The notes: generated by a model not told the origin, from the letters alone. Numbered from the stretch's first letter, positions 27,182 through 36,920 are shown. The stretch is DNA of 64,000 bases from Paracoccus jeotgali (GCF_002865605.1 NZ_CP025583.1:1158501-1222500); one strand, 5' to 3'. Translations and numbers: made by a program.

Positions 27182-27257
27182 GCGGCGCTGATCGCTCGGG
27201 TCCGATACGACCTGCGCTGGTGGGGCTTTGCACCGCGCCTGACCCTGTGTCAGAACC

Positions 27258-27291
27258 GGCGGCCCGTGACCGTTGTCTGTGGCGGGCCGCC
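27258..27291 (+). terminator. Hairpin between the zinc-finger gene and polA
   Basis: GGCGGCCCG pairs perfectly with CGGGCCGCC around a 16-base loop, 77 bases after the zinc-finger stop and 36 bases before polA. No T run follows, so termination is uncertain. Confidence 0.4.
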
Positions 27292-27326
27292 CCGTCTCAG
27301 ACCGCGCCGATGAAAAGGAACCTCGC

Positions 27327-30140
27327 ATGTCCGAAAACGCCTTTGGCAAGGGTCATCACCTGCATCTGATCGACGGCTCGGCCTTCATCTTCCGCGCCTA
27401 TCACGCGCTGCCGCCGCTGACGCGGAAATCGGACGGGCTGCCTATCGGGGCGGTGGCGGGGTTTTCCAACATGCTGTGGAAATACGCGCAGGACGCCAAG
27501 GGCAGCGATGCGCCGACCCATGTGGCGGTGATCTTCGACCACTCGGCCAAGACCTTCCGCAACGAGATCTATGCCGACTACAAGGCCAACCGCCCGCCCC
27601 TGCCCGAAGAGCTGGTGCCGCAGTTCCCGCTGACCCGCGACGCCACCCGCGCCTTCAACATCGCCTGTATCGAGCTTGAGCATTACGAGGCCGACGACAT
27701 CATCGCCACCCTCGCCTGTCAGGCCCGCGACGCGGGCGGGCGGGTCACGATCATCAGCTCCGACAAGGATCTGATGCAGCTTGTCGGCGGCGGCGTGGTG
27801 ATGCTGGACCCGATCAAGGGCAAGGAGATCGGCCCCGACGAGGTGCATGACAAGTTCGGCGTCGGCCCCGACCGCGTCGTCGACATTCAGGCGCTGGCCG
27901 GCGACAGCGTCGACAACGTGCCCGGTGCGCCCGGCATCGGGATCAAGACGGCGGCGCTGCTGATCAACGAATATGGCGATCTGGAAAACCTGCTCGCCAA
28001 TGCCGAGCAGATCAAGCAGCCCAAGCGGCGCCAGACCCTGCTGGACTATGCCGACCAGATCCGCGTGTCGAAACGGCTGGTGCAGCTTGATTGCGAGACG
28101 CCGCTGGATTTCGGCCTTGAGACGCTGGAAATCCGCGACCCCGAGCCCGACACGCTGCTGGATTTCCTGACCCGGATGGAGTTTCGGACCCTCACCAACC
28201 GCGTGGCCGAGAAATTCGCGCTCGAGGCGCCGGCCATTCCCGACACCCCGGCATCGCCTGCGGGCGGGGCGCCGGTGGCCGCGCCGGACTGGCCGCCGAT
28301 CGACCACGAGCTTTATCGCCGGATCGGCACCATGGCCGAGCTGGACGAGGTCATCGCCACCATCCGCGAGGCGGGCGCCGTCGCCATCGACACCGAAACC
28401 ACCGGGCTGAACGAGATGACCGCCGATCTCGTCGGCATCTCGCTGTGCACCGGGCCGGGCGTCGCCTGCTATATTCCCATGGCCCATGTCGCGGGCGGCG
28501 GCGATCTGTTCGACAGCGGCGCGCGGGTCGAGGGGCAGCTGGACCTTGAACCGGTGCTGGCGGCGCTCAAGCCGGTGCTGGAAGACGACGCGATCCTGAA
28601 GGTCGGGCAGAACATCAAATACGACTGGAAGATGCTGGCCCGCCACGGCATCCGCATGAAGCCGCTCGAGGACACGATGCTGATGTCCTATGCCCTGGGG
28701 TCCGAGCTGTTCAACCACGGCATGGACGGTCTGGCCGAGCGGGTGCTGGGCCATAAATGCCTGTCGATCAAGGATCTGATCGGCAGCGGCAAGTCGCAGA
28801 TCACCTTTGACCGGGTGCCGCTGGACAAGGCCACGCCCTATGCCGCCGAGGATGCCGAGGTGACCTGGCGGCTGTGGCAGATGCTGCGTCCGCGCCTGCC
28901 CGGCCACGCCGCGACCACCGCCTACGAGACGCTGGAACGCCCGATGATCCCGGTGCTGGCCGATATGGAAATGGCCGGCATCAAGCTGGACCCGGAACAC
29001 CTGTCGCGGATGTCCAACGTCTTCGCGCAGCGCATGGCCGGGCTCGAGGACGAGATCCACGGCCTTGTCGGCACACGCTTCAACATCGGCAGCCCCAAGC
29101 AGCTGGGCGAGATCCTGTTCGACCAGATGGGGCTGGCGGGCGGCAAGCAGGGCAAGACCGGCGCCTATTCGACCAGCGCCGACGTGCTGGAAGACCTTGC
29201 CGCCGAAGGCCACGAACTGCCGGCGCGGGTGCTGGACTGGCGCCAGATCTCGAAGCTGAAATCGACCTATACCGACGCGCTGCAGACCCATGTGAACCCC
29301 GATACCGGCCGCGTCCACACCTGCTATGCCATCGCCGGGGCGGCGACCGGTCGTCTGGCCTCGACCGAGCCGAACTTGCAGAACATCCCGATCCGCAGCG
29401 ATGAGGGCCGCCGCATCCGCGAGGCGTTCATCGCCGCACCCGGCCACAAGCTGATCAGCCTCGATTACAGCCAGATCGAGCTGCGCGTGCTGGCCCATGT
29501 CGCCGACATCCCGGCGCTGAAACAGGCGTTTCGCGACGGCATCGACATTCACGCCATGACCGCCAGCCAGATGTTCGGCGTGCCCGTCGAAGGCATGGAC
29601 CCGATGATCCGCCGTCAGGCCAAGGCGATCAATTTCGGCGTGATCTATGGCATCTCGGGTTTTGGGCTGGCGCGCAATCTGCGCATCCCGCGGGCCGAGG
29701 CGCAGGCCTTCATCGACACCTATTTCCAGCGTTTCCCGGAAATCCGTGCCTATATGGACCGCACCGTTGCCAACGCCCGGCGCGACGGCTTTGTGCGCAC
29801 GATCTTCGGCCGCCGCATCCCGACGCCCGGCATCGACACCAAGGGTCCGGCCGCGGGCGGGGCGCGCCGCGCCGCGATCAACGCGCCGATCCAGGGGGCG
29901 GCGGCCGACATCATCCGCCGCGCCATGATCCGCATGCCGCAGGCGATCCGCGACCTGCCGGCGCGGATGCTGCTGCAGGTCCATGACGAGCTGGTCTTCG
30001 AGGTGCGCGAGGACGCCTGCACTCCGCTGATCGGCGCCGCCCGCAAGGTGATGGAGGGCGCCGCCGAACCCGCCGTCAAGCTGTCGGTCCCCATCGTCGT
30101 GGATGCCGGCACCGGCGACAACTGGGCCGAGGCGCACTGA
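27327..30140 (+). CDS. polA: DNA polymerase I
   Basis: A full-length 937-residue repair and Okazaki-fragment polymerase. The 5' nuclease domain (1-290) shows LIDGSAFIFRAYHA, EADDIIATLA and VPGAPGIGIKTAA. The 3'-5' exonuclease domain (about 335-520) keeps its acidic residues in AIDTETTGLN, GQNIKYDWK and YAAEDAEVTW, so proofreading should be active. The polymerase domain has motif A DYSQIELRVLAH, motif B RRQAKAINFGVIYG and motif C QVHDELVFEV. The ATG at 27327 follows AAAAGGA. Confidence 0.97.
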   Translation: MSENAFGKGHHLHLIDGSAFIFRAYHALPPLTRKSDGLPIGAVAGFSNMLWKYAQDAKGSDAPTHVAVIFDHSAKTFRNEIYADYKANRPPLPEELVPQFPLTRDATRAFNIACIELEHYEADDIIATLACQARDAGGRVTIISSDKDLMQLVGGGVVMLDPIKGKEIGPDEVHDKFGVGPDRVVDIQALAGDSVDNVPGAPGIGIKTAALLINEYGDLENLLANAEQIKQPKRRQTLLDYADQIRVSKRLVQLDCETPLDFGLETLEIRDPEPDTLLDFLTRMEFRTLTNRVAEKFALEAPAIPDTPASPAGGAPVAAPDWPPIDHELYRRIGTMAELDEVIATIREAGAVAIDTETTGLNEMTADLVGISLCTGPGVACYIPMAHVAGGGDLFDSGARVEGQLDLEPVLAALKPVLEDDAILKVGQNIKYDWKMLARHGIRMKPLEDTMLMSYALGSELFNHGMDGLAERVLGHKCLSIKDLIGSGKSQITFDRVPLDKATPYAAEDAEVTWRLWQMLRPRLPGHAATTAYETLERPMIPVLADMEMAGIKLDPEHLSRMSNVFAQRMAGLEDEIHGLVGTRFNIGSPKQLGEILFDQMGLAGGKQGKTGAYSTSADVLEDLAAEGHELPARVLDWRQISKLKSTYTDALQTHVNPDTGRVHTCYAIAGAATGRLASTEPNLQNIPIRSDEGRRIREAFIAAPGHKLISLDYSQIELRVLAHVADIPALKQAFRDGIDIHAMTASQMFGVPVEGMDPMIRRQAKAINFGVIYGISGFGLARNLRIPRAEAQAFIDTYFQRFPEIRAYMDRTVANARRDGFVRTIFGRRIPTPGIDTKGPAAGGARRAAINAPIQGAAADIIRRAMIRMPQAIRDLPARMLLQVHDELVFEVREDACTPLIGAARKVMEGAAEPAVKLSVPIVVDAGTGDNWAEAH

Positions 30141-30245
30141 TCCGCAGGGGGTGATAACCTCGCGGCTGACGCACGGGTTTGCGACGAGGCGTTTTCACTC
30201 GATCAGCGTCGGGCGGGTCGATCTGTCGGCTTCGGGCGGCAGCGG

Positions 30246-31316
30246 TTACGGCCGCAGTCGCGGCGCCGCGCCGATGGGGACGGGACCAAGCCGCATCTGC
30301 CCGTCGGACAGCGTCAGCAGCAGCCGGATCTCGCCCTCTGCCGGGGGCGGCATGGGGTCGCGGGGCAGGATGGCCGGTGATGCCGGGGTCGCGGCGGGGG
30401 TTCCGACGGTGGTTCCGGCAGCCTCGCTGGCCGAGGCTTCCGTCAGTTCCGCATGGGTATCCGAAAGCCCGATCAGCAGGGTCCGCACCAGCACCGCGCT
30501 TTGCGGCGGGATCATCCCGGTCTGGACCGCAAGGTCGATGAACGCCTGCGCGTGCGCGGTATAAAGCGCCGCCTGACCGCTGGCGAAACCGTCGCTGTCG
30601 GCCTCGATCCGGCCGATGATCCGGGCCGTCGCGTCGTCGCCCAACGTGATCCGCAGCCCCGGCGTCTGCGTGCCGGTCAGTGCCGGGGGCGGCCCCTCCT
30701 GCTGCGCCAGCGACCGGTCGGGCAGCCGGTCGAGCCAGATCTGCCCCGGCCCCTCGACCCGCAGCGTCTCGGCCACGTTCCGCAGATGCAGCCCGTCCAG
30801 CAGCAGCGTCAGCGCATAGCTCGCCTGCGACCCCGCCGGCGCGCCGCCGCCCATATGGGACAGGGTCGCGGTCGCCTGCAGCGTCTGGAACAGCGGCGCG
30901 CCATCCACGGTCATACCCTGGGCCGCCACGCCCACCTCGCGCAGCGCCATGCCGCGCAGGGGCGAGACGGCGGCATGGACCTGCCCGCTGCCAAAGCCCA
31001 GATCGACGGTCCGCTCTGGCGCCTCGATCCGCAGGCTTTCGGGCAGATCGACGGTCAGCCGGTCCGGCGCTGACAGCGACGTATAGACCACCAGCCCCGG
31101 CGCGGTCAGGGTCTGGCCCTCATCGCTCATCTCGATCGGCCCCAGCCGCAGCCCGAACCGCCCGGCCGATCGCAGCGGCTGCACGCTTTGCGCGGCAAGG
31201 GGCGCGTCGGCGGTCAGGCGGTCGCGCAGGGCGCCGGCCAGCAGCGCCTCGCCCCCGAACCACGCGCCGCCCAGCAGCAGGGCAAGGACGGCCAGTGCGA
31301 TCATCAGATATTTCAA
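30246..31316 (-). CDS. DUF2125 family envelope protein
   Basis: A 356-residue protein with an N-terminal membrane anchor (MIALAVLALLLGGAWFGG) and a large periplasmic part rich in beta strands (LRLGPIEMSDEGQTL, LRITLGDDATARIIGRI), as in DUF2125, which is limited to alphaproteobacteria and of unknown function. A low-complexity Ala/Thr/Pro stretch lies at about 300-325. The start is taken as TTG with GGAGAG five bases before it; an ATG at 31304 would shorten the protein by four residues. Confidence 0.78.
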   Translation of the reverse strand: MKYLMIALAVLALLLGGAWFGGEALLAGALRDRLTADAPLAAQSVQPLRSAGRFGLRLGPIEMSDEGQTLTAPGLVVYTSLSAPDRLTVDLPESLRIEAPERTVDLGFGSGQVHAAVSPLRGMALREVGVAAQGMTVDGAPLFQTLQATATLSHMGGGAPAGSQASYALTLLLDGLHLRNVAETLRVEGPGQIWLDRLPDRSLAQQEGPPPALTGTQTPGLRITLGDDATARIIGRIEADSDGFASGQAALYTAHAQAFIDLAVQTGMIPPQSAVLVRTLLIGLSDTHAELTEASASEAAGTTVGTPAATPASPAILPRDPMPPPAEGEIRLLLTLSDGQMRLGPVPIGAAPRLRP

Positions 31317-31382
31317 CGCGCTCTCCGTCCGGGGATGTGTGGTCGGGGTTGATCGGCTGTCATCTAAGCCTAGAATGTCCGC

Positions 31383-31946
31383 GTGGAAAAGGGGGCGCCG
31401 TTGCAGAACCAGAACTGGCTGTTCGCATATGGATCACTGATGTGGGATCCGGGCTTTGCCCCGCCCGAACGGGTGGTCGGGACCTTGTGGGGCTGGCATC
31501 GCAGCTTCTGCCTGCGCTCGATCCAGTATCGCGGCACCGTGCATCAGCCGGGGCTGGTCCTGGGCCTCGACGCGGCCGAGGGCGCGGTCTGTCGCGGCGT
31601 CGCCTTGCGCGTCGACGACCACCACTGGCCCGACGTCATCGCCGCCGTCCGCGCAAGGGAACTGACCACCGAAGCCTATCGCGAGGCCCGCCTGCCGGTC
31701 GATCTGTCCGACGGTCGCCGGGTCGAGGCGATCACCTATGTCATGATCCGCGAGCACGCGCATTACGCGGGCGGGCTGTGCGCGCAGGAACAGGCCCGCA
31801 TCATCGCGCAGGCGGCGGGCTGGCGCGGGCCGAACCGGGATTATTTGTTCAACACTGCCTCGCATCTGGCCGAGTTGGGCCTGCCCGATCCCGAAATGGA
31901 CGCGCTGTCGGACGAGGTCCGCAAGCTGTGCGGCCAGCCACCCTAA
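31383..31946 (+). CDS. ChaC-like gamma-glutamylcyclotransferase
   Basis: A 187-residue enzyme of the ChaC group, which cleaves glutathione or gamma-glutamyl peptides to 5-oxoproline. The phosphate-loop signature is FAYGSLMWDPGF near the N-terminus, with the later RELTTEAYRE carrying the catalytic glutamate region and DYLFNTASHLAELG as in ChaC. The start may be GTG 31383 or TTG 31401; AAAAGGGGG stands just before the TTG. It lies divergent from the DUF2125 gene and 79 bases before the stator pair. Confidence 0.85.
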   Translation: MEKGAPLQNQNWLFAYGSLMWDPGFAPPERVVGTLWGWHRSFCLRSIQYRGTVHQPGLVLGLDAAEGAVCRGVALRVDDHHWPDVIAAVRARELTTEAYREARLPVDLSDGRRVEAITYVMIREHAHYAGGLCAQEQARIIAQAAGWRGPNRDYLFNTASHLAELGLPDPEMDALSDEVRKLCGQPP

Positions 31947-32025
31947 TTGGCCGGTTGGCAGCCGCGTTGAGACTGCTAGACTTGCCCCCGATCCACCCCG
32001 ACCGACCCCTTGCCGGAGACGCGAC

Positions 32026-33528
32026 ATGAGCCAGGACCCGCCGCCCGGTAACGACACGCCCGAAGGCCCCAAACCAACGGACGAGGCGAGGTCGAAGGCG
32101 GCTGCGGGCGAGACAGGGGATGCGGCGGGTGAGGCAGAGACCACCGCGCCCCGGTCGCTGCTTGCGCCAAAGCCCGCCAGCGACCGGGGCGCCGAGACAC
32201 CGCGCCCCTCGCGCCGGTTGACGGCAAGGCGGGCGCAGGAACGCCGCGTCAGCCAGCCGCATTTCAGCCAGCCGCTGCGCCAGATCGCGCTGATGGTGAT
32301 CGTGCTGGTGCTGGTCGCGGCGGGCGGATGGTTCGCCTATGGGCGCATCCTGCCGATTTTCGCGGCGAATCCGTGGCTGAACGGGCTGATCCTTGGCGTG
32401 TTCGTCACCGGGGTTCTGGCCTGCTTCTGGCAGGTCGCGCAGCTGATCCATTCGGTCAGCTGGATCGAGCGGTTCGCCGAACGCCGCCGCAACGCGACCG
32501 CCAAGGGTGTGTCGGCCATCGGCGCGGATCAGGACAGCGCGCCGCGTCTGCTGGCGCCGCTGGCGGCCCTGCTGGGGGTGCGCGGGCCGATCGGGGGGGT
32601 GATCTCGACCGGATCGGCGCGCTCGATCCTCGAATCGGTGGCGACGCGCATCGACGAGGCCCGCGACATCACCCGCTACCTGGCGAATCTGCTGATCTTT
32701 CTGGGGCTTCTGGGCACATTCTACGGCCTCGCCACGACCGTTCCGGCGGTCGTCAACACCATCCGCGCGCTCGCCCCGCAAGAGGGGCAGACGGCGGTCG
32801 AGGTCTTCGACAAGCTGATGCAGGGGCTTGAGGCGCAGCTTGGCGGCATGGCGGTGGCGTTTTCCTCGTCGCTGCTGGGGCTGGCGGGGTCGCTGGTCGT
32901 CGGGCTGCTGGAGCTGTTTGCGACCCACGGCCAGAACCGCTTTTACCGCGAGCTGGAAGAGTGGCTGTCGGGCTTTACCCGGCTTGGCATCGCCGGCGAT
33001 GACGGCGAGCGGTTGGATCAGGCCAGCATCGTGGGCTTTCTGGACCAGATCGCCAGCCAGATGTCCGACCTGCAATCCTTCTATGCCGAACGCGACGAGA
33101 TCCGCGAGCAAGAGGCCATCGAGGCCGACGAGCGCGTGCTGCTGATGGCGCGCAATGTCGAACGCCTGGGCCAGTTCATGCTGGACGATTCCGAGGCCAA
33201 TGTCGGCCGCATGGGCGAGATGGCGCAGTCGATGTCGCGGCTGGCGGCGGGGCAGGACAAGCTGGTGCGCGCCACCGAAACCCGCCCCGACCACATGATC
33301 GAGATCGGCCGTGCGTTAAGCCGTCTGGCCGAGACGCAGGACCGGCTGGCGCGGGTGGCAGCCACACCGCCGGGCAGCGACGAGGCGCGGATGCATCTGC
33401 GATCCATCGACGAGGCGATGGCGCGGCTGGTCGAGGAAACCGCGACGGCGCGGCAGGCCTCGAACAATGAACTGCGCCGCGAGATCGTCGAACTGACAGA
33501 GGCGCTGCGGGCGTTGGGGCGGTCCTGA
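32026..33528 (+). CDS. MotA/ExbB-like stator protein with extended N- and C-terminal tails
   Basis: A 500-residue inner-membrane protein. Residues 1-90 are a disordered Pro/Ala/Glu-rich cytoplasmic tail. Membrane helices follow (IALMVIVLVLVAAGGWFAYG, LILGVFVTGVLACFWQV), then the MotA/TolQ core LANLLIFLGLLGTFYGLATTV and GMAVAFSSSLLGLAGSLVVGLLELF, with the conserved small and Thr residues. The last 170 residues form a helical, probably coiled-coil tail. It overlaps the MotB-like gene by one base (TGATG). Flagellar and Tol genes are absent, so this is a separate ion-driven motor unit. Confidence 0.85.
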   Translation: MSQDPPPGNDTPEGPKPTDEARSKAAAGETGDAAGEAETTAPRSLLAPKPASDRGAETPRPSRRLTARRAQERRVSQPHFSQPLRQIALMVIVLVLVAAGGWFAYGRILPIFAANPWLNGLILGVFVTGVLACFWQVAQLIHSVSWIERFAERRRNATAKGVSAIGADQDSAPRLLAPLAALLGVRGPIGGVISTGSARSILESVATRIDEARDITRYLANLLIFLGLLGTFYGLATTVPAVVNTIRALAPQEGQTAVEVFDKLMQGLEAQLGGMAVAFSSSLLGLAGSLVVGLLELFATHGQNRFYRELEEWLSGFTRLGIAGDDGERLDQASIVGFLDQIASQMSDLQSFYAERDEIREQEAIEADERVLLMARNVERLGQFMLDDSEANVGRMGEMAQSMSRLAAGQDKLVRATETRPDHMIEIGRALSRLAETQDRLARVAATPPGSDEARMHLRSIDEAMARLVEETATARQASNNELRREIVELTEALRALGRS

Positions 33529-35090
33529 TGGCCCTGTCGCGCAGCCGGGGCGGCAACCGCTTCTCCTCGACCATCTGGCCGGGCTTCGTGGATGCCATGA
33601 CGGCGCTGCTGATGGTGCTGACGTTTGTCATCACCATCTTCATGATCGTGCAATCGGTGCTGCGCGACACGGTCGACCGGCAGGAAAGCCAGCTTGACCG
33701 GCTGACCGATCAGGTGGCCGGGCTGACCGGGACGCTGGCGATCACCCAGGACGAACGCGACACCGCGCAGGCGGAACTGGACAGCGCGCAGGCGCAGATC
33801 GTCGATTTCGAGTCGCAGGTGGCGCAGCTGATTGCGTCCCGCGACGCCGAGACCGCCCGCGCCGGCACCGCCGAACAGGCGCTGAGTGCGGCGCGCGCCG
33901 AAATCGACGCCCAGGCCGAGGCCGCGCGTCTGGCCGCCGCCCGCCGCGAGGCGCTGGAGGCTCTGGTTCGCGATCTGGAGGCCAGCGATCAGGCAAAGGC
34001 CGACGCGCTGGCCGAGACCCGCGCGACGCTGGCGGAAACCGACGCGACCCTGTCCGAAACCCAGACCGCGCTGGCCGAGACCCGCACCGAACTGTCGGCG
34101 CGGGGCGAGGCGCTGGACGAGGCCGAGGCCGCCCGACTGGCCGAGGCCGCCGCCGCCGAGGCGTTGCGGGCGCGGCTGAAGAACTCGGAAGCGGAACTGA
34201 CCGCGATGACGCTGTCGCTGGAACAGGCCCGGAAAGAGGCCGAGGACACGCTGACCCTGCTCGCCGCCGCCGACGCCGCCCGCGCCGATCTGGAAACGCA
34301 GGTTCAGCAGACGACAACCGAAGCCGAGCGGCAGGCGGCCCTGCTGGCGCAGGCGCGGGACCGGCTGGCCGATCAGGAAGAAAGCTCGACCGAGGCGCAG
34401 CGCCGCGTGGCGCTGCTGAACCAGCAGGTGGCGACGCTGAACCGGCAGCTTTCCTCGATCCAGCAGGCGCTGAACCTGACCGAAGAGGACCGCGACGCCA
34501 CTGCCACCCGGCTGGAGGATCTGGGCCAGCAGCTGAACGCGGCGCTGCTGAAGGCCAGCGAAGAACAGCGGCGGCGGCTGGCGCTGGAAGAGGCCGAGCG
34601 CGCGCGGCTAGAAGCCGAAACCGCCGATCTAGCGCGCTATCGCAGCGAATTCTTTGGCCGACTCAGCCAGATCCTGCAGGGCCGCGAGGGGGTCGAGGTG
34701 GTCGGCGACCGCTTCGTGCTGCAATCCGAGGTGCTGTTCGACCCCGGCGAGGCCACGCTCTCGCCCGAGGGGCAGCGCAGCATCGCCGGCGTGACCGAGA
34801 TGCTGCAAGAGATCGCCGACACCATCCCGCCCGAGATCGACTGGGTGATCCGCGTCGACGGCCACACCGACCGCACGCCGCTATCCGGCCTTGGCCGCTA
34901 CCGCGACAATTGGGAGCTGAGCCAGGCCCGCGCCCTTGCGGTGGTGCGCTATATGGTGGACGAGTTGGGCTTTGCCGCCGACCGTCTGGCGCCGACCGGA
35001 TTCTCGGATACAAGGCCGGTGGCGCCCGACGACTCGCCCGAAAACCGCGCCCGGAACCGCCGGATCGAACTGAAACTGACGGAACGCTGA
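33528..35090 (+). CDS. MotB/OmpA-like peptidoglycan-binding stator partner with long coiled coil
   Basis: A 520-residue protein with one N-terminal membrane helix (IWPGFVDAMTALLMVLTFVI) holding Asp22, at the place of the proton-carrying Asp of MotB. Residues 45-360 are an Ala/Glu/Arg/Gln-rich heptad coiled coil. The C-terminal OmpA domain (about 385-520) has VRVDGHTDRTPL-type ligand residues in RVDGHTDR and ends NRRIELKLTER. The coiled coil is far longer than in flagellar MotB. It pairs with the upstream MotA-like protein and, by the stator model, would sense or pull across the periplasm. Confidence 0.86.
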   Translation: MALSRSRGGNRFSSTIWPGFVDAMTALLMVLTFVITIFMIVQSVLRDTVDRQESQLDRLTDQVAGLTGTLAITQDERDTAQAELDSAQAQIVDFESQVAQLIASRDAETARAGTAEQALSAARAEIDAQAEAARLAAARREALEALVRDLEASDQAKADALAETRATLAETDATLSETQTALAETRTELSARGEALDEAEAARLAEAAAAEALRARLKNSEAELTAMTLSLEQARKEAEDTLTLLAAADAARADLETQVQQTTTEAERQAALLAQARDRLADQEESSTEAQRRVALLNQQVATLNRQLSSIQQALNLTEEDRDATATRLEDLGQQLNAALLKASEEQRRRLALEEAERARLEAETADLARYRSEFFGRLSQILQGREGVEVVGDRFVLQSEVLFDPGEATLSPEGQRSIAGVTEMLQEIADTIPPEIDWVIRVDGHTDRTPLSGLGRYRDNWELSQARALAVVRYMVDELGFAADRLAPTGFSDTRPVAPDDSPENRARNRRIELKLTER

Positions 35091-35092
35091 GC

Positions 35093-35842
35093 ATGACCGA
35101 ATTTATGGACGGGCCGCAGGGCCGCCGCATCGCCTATGACCTGATCCCCGGCCGGGAGGATGTGCCAGGCGTGGTGTTTCTGGGCGGCTTCCGGTCCGAC
35201 ATGCGCGGCACCAAGGCCGAGCATCTGGCGGGCTGGGCGCGGGCGCAGGGGTATCGGTTTCTGCGTCTGGATTATTCGGGCCACGGCGAATCCGCGGGCC
35301 GGTTCGAGGATGGCAGCATCGGGGACTGGGCGGCGGACGCGATGGCTGCGGTCAGCGGCCTGACCACGGGGCCGCAGGTGCTGGTCGGCTCGAGCATGGG
35401 CGGCTGGATCGCGCTGTTGCTGGCGCGTGCCATGCCCGAACGCGTGGCCGGTCTGGTCGGCATCGCGGCGGCGCCCGATTTCACCGAAAACGGCTTTTGG
35501 GCCAACGCCGATGAGGCGCAGCGCGAGGCGCTGCTGCGCGACGGGCAATGGCAGCTGCCCTCGGACTATTCCGACGAGCCCGATGTGATCACACGCCGGT
35601 TGATCGAGGACGGCCGCGATCACCTGGTGCTGGACCGCCCCTTGCCGCTGCCCTTCAAGGTCCGGCTGCTGCAAGGCACGGCGGATGCCGAGGTGCCGGT
35701 CGAATGGGCGCTGCGCCTGCTGGATCACGCCGATTGCCCGGACATGCGCCTGCTGCTGGTCAAGGGCGCCGATCACCGTTTCTCGGACCCCGACTGCCTG
35801 ACGATGATCGAGGATGCGGTGGCCGAGGTCATGCGTGGCTAA
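35093..35842 (+). CDS. Alpha/beta hydrolase (ABHD10-like esterase)
   Basis: A 249-residue cytosolic hydrolase. The nucleophile elbow is GSSMGGW near residue 101, the oxyanion region is VFLGGFRSDMRGTKA, and the base His is in GADHRFSDPD at the C-terminus. The arrangement FLRLDYSGHGESAGRFEDGSIGDW resembles the ABHD10 group of acyl-thioesterases/esterases. It starts two bases after the MotB-like stop with GGAA upstream, so it is probably in the same operon. The substrate is unknown. Confidence 0.83.
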   Translation: MTEFMDGPQGRRIAYDLIPGREDVPGVVFLGGFRSDMRGTKAEHLAGWARAQGYRFLRLDYSGHGESAGRFEDGSIGDWAADAMAAVSGLTTGPQVLVGSSMGGWIALLLARAMPERVAGLVGIAAAPDFTENGFWANADEAQREALLRDGQWQLPSDYSDEPDVITRRLIEDGRDHLVLDRPLPLPFKVRLLQGTADAEVPVEWALRLLDHADCPDMRLLLVKGADHRFSDPDCLTMIEDAVAEVMRG

Positions 35843-36914
35843 ACGCAATGCCGCATCGGGCCGCTCTGCCCCGAAAAAGGGCTCACGCGCTGCGGGAAAG
35901 CCGGCGCGTGGCAAGCCTGCCGCGCCGCCGCGCCGGCGGGGGCGGGTGGTGGCGGTGATGCTGTCGCTGCTGGCGGTGCTGCTGCTGGTGCTGGGCCTGA
36001 TCTGGGCCTTTGCCCCGCGCGAAAACGGCAGTTTCGATCCGCCGCCCGTCGCGGACCTGCCCGAAAACCTCGATAGCTGGCTTTATGCCGAGGAAAGCGG
36101 CATCCGCCCGGATGTCGCGCGCCGCATCGTCTGGGGCGGGCGGCCGGGGGTGAAGACCCCGATTGCGCTGATCTATCTGCACGGGTTTTCCGCGACCTCG
36201 CAAGAGCTGCGCCCGGTGCCGGACCTGATCGCGGCATGGCGGGGGGCGAACCTTTATTTCGCCCGGCTGACCGGGCATGGCATGGATGGCGGCTCGCTGG
36301 ACAACGCCCGCGTCGATGACTGGGCGCGTGACGTGGCCGAGGCCATCGCCATCGGTCAGCGCCTGGGCGAGAAGGTGGTGGTGATCGGCACCTCGACCGG
36401 CGGCACCCTGGCGGCGCTGGCGGCGCGCGACCCGGAACTGGGGCCGGCGATCGACGCGGTGGTGCTGGTCTCGCCCAATTTCGCGATGCAGGCGCGCGGG
36501 CTGTTCCTGCTGCGCCAGCCGCTGGCCCGGCACTGGCTGCCGCTGATCGCGGGGCGCGAACGCTGTTTCGAGCCGCGCAACGACGCCCATCGCGACTATT
36601 GGACGAGCTGTTACCCACCCACCGCCGCGCTGTCGATGGCGGCCATGGTGGCCGAGGCGCGGCGGGCCGATTACAGCACCGCCACCCAACCCCTGCTGGC
36701 GCTTTTTTCCGATGCCGACCGCATCGTGGACCCAAAGGCGACCGAGGCGGTGCTGCAAGGCTGGGGCGGGCAGGTGACGCGGGTGTCGGTCACGCTGGGA
36801 CCCGGCGACGACCCGGACTCTCATGTCATTGCCGGGGATATCCTGTCGCCCGGCCAGACCGCGCCGCTGGCCACGCGCATCAATGGCTGGATCACGCAGA
36901 TCTTCGGCGAGTGA
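35835..36914 (+). CDS. Membrane-anchored alpha/beta hydrolase
   Basis: A 359-residue hydrolase. The first 35 residues are strongly basic (Lys, Arg, Ala, Pro) and precede a single membrane helix (VVAVMLSLLAVLLLVLGLIW), so the enzyme domain lies in the periplasm. Its elbow is GTSTGGTLAAL near residue 190, the lid region starts IYLHGFSATSQE, and the His is in DPDSHVIAG. It resembles lysophospholipase/carboxylesterases. The GTG start overlaps the end of the previous hydrolase by eight bases with GAGG upstream. Confidence 0.8.
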   Translation: MAKRNAASGRSAPKKGSRAAGKPARGKPAAPPRRRGRVVAVMLSLLAVLLLVLGLIWAFAPRENGSFDPPPVADLPENLDSWLYAEESGIRPDVARRIVWGGRPGVKTPIALIYLHGFSATSQELRPVPDLIAAWRGANLYFARLTGHGMDGGSLDNARVDDWARDVAEAIAIGQRLGEKVVVIGTSTGGTLAALAARDPELGPAIDAVVLVSPNFAMQARGLFLLRQPLARHWLPLIAGRERCFEPRNDAHRDYWTSCYPPTAALSMAAMVAEARRADYSTATQPLLALFSDADRIVDPKATEAVLQGWGGQVTRVSVTLGPGDDPDSHVIAGDILSPGQTAPLATRINGWITQIFGE

Positions 36915-36920
36915 GCGACG

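Noticed and set aside
27297..30137. A 946-codon open frame opposite polA
   Set aside because: Same cause; every polymerase motif is on the + strand.
32026..35090. The MotA/MotB-like pair as a Zorya defence system
   Set aside because: No ZorC, ZorD or ZorE-like genes follow; the next genes are esterase-like hydrolases and typA. Fold similarity alone is not enough.
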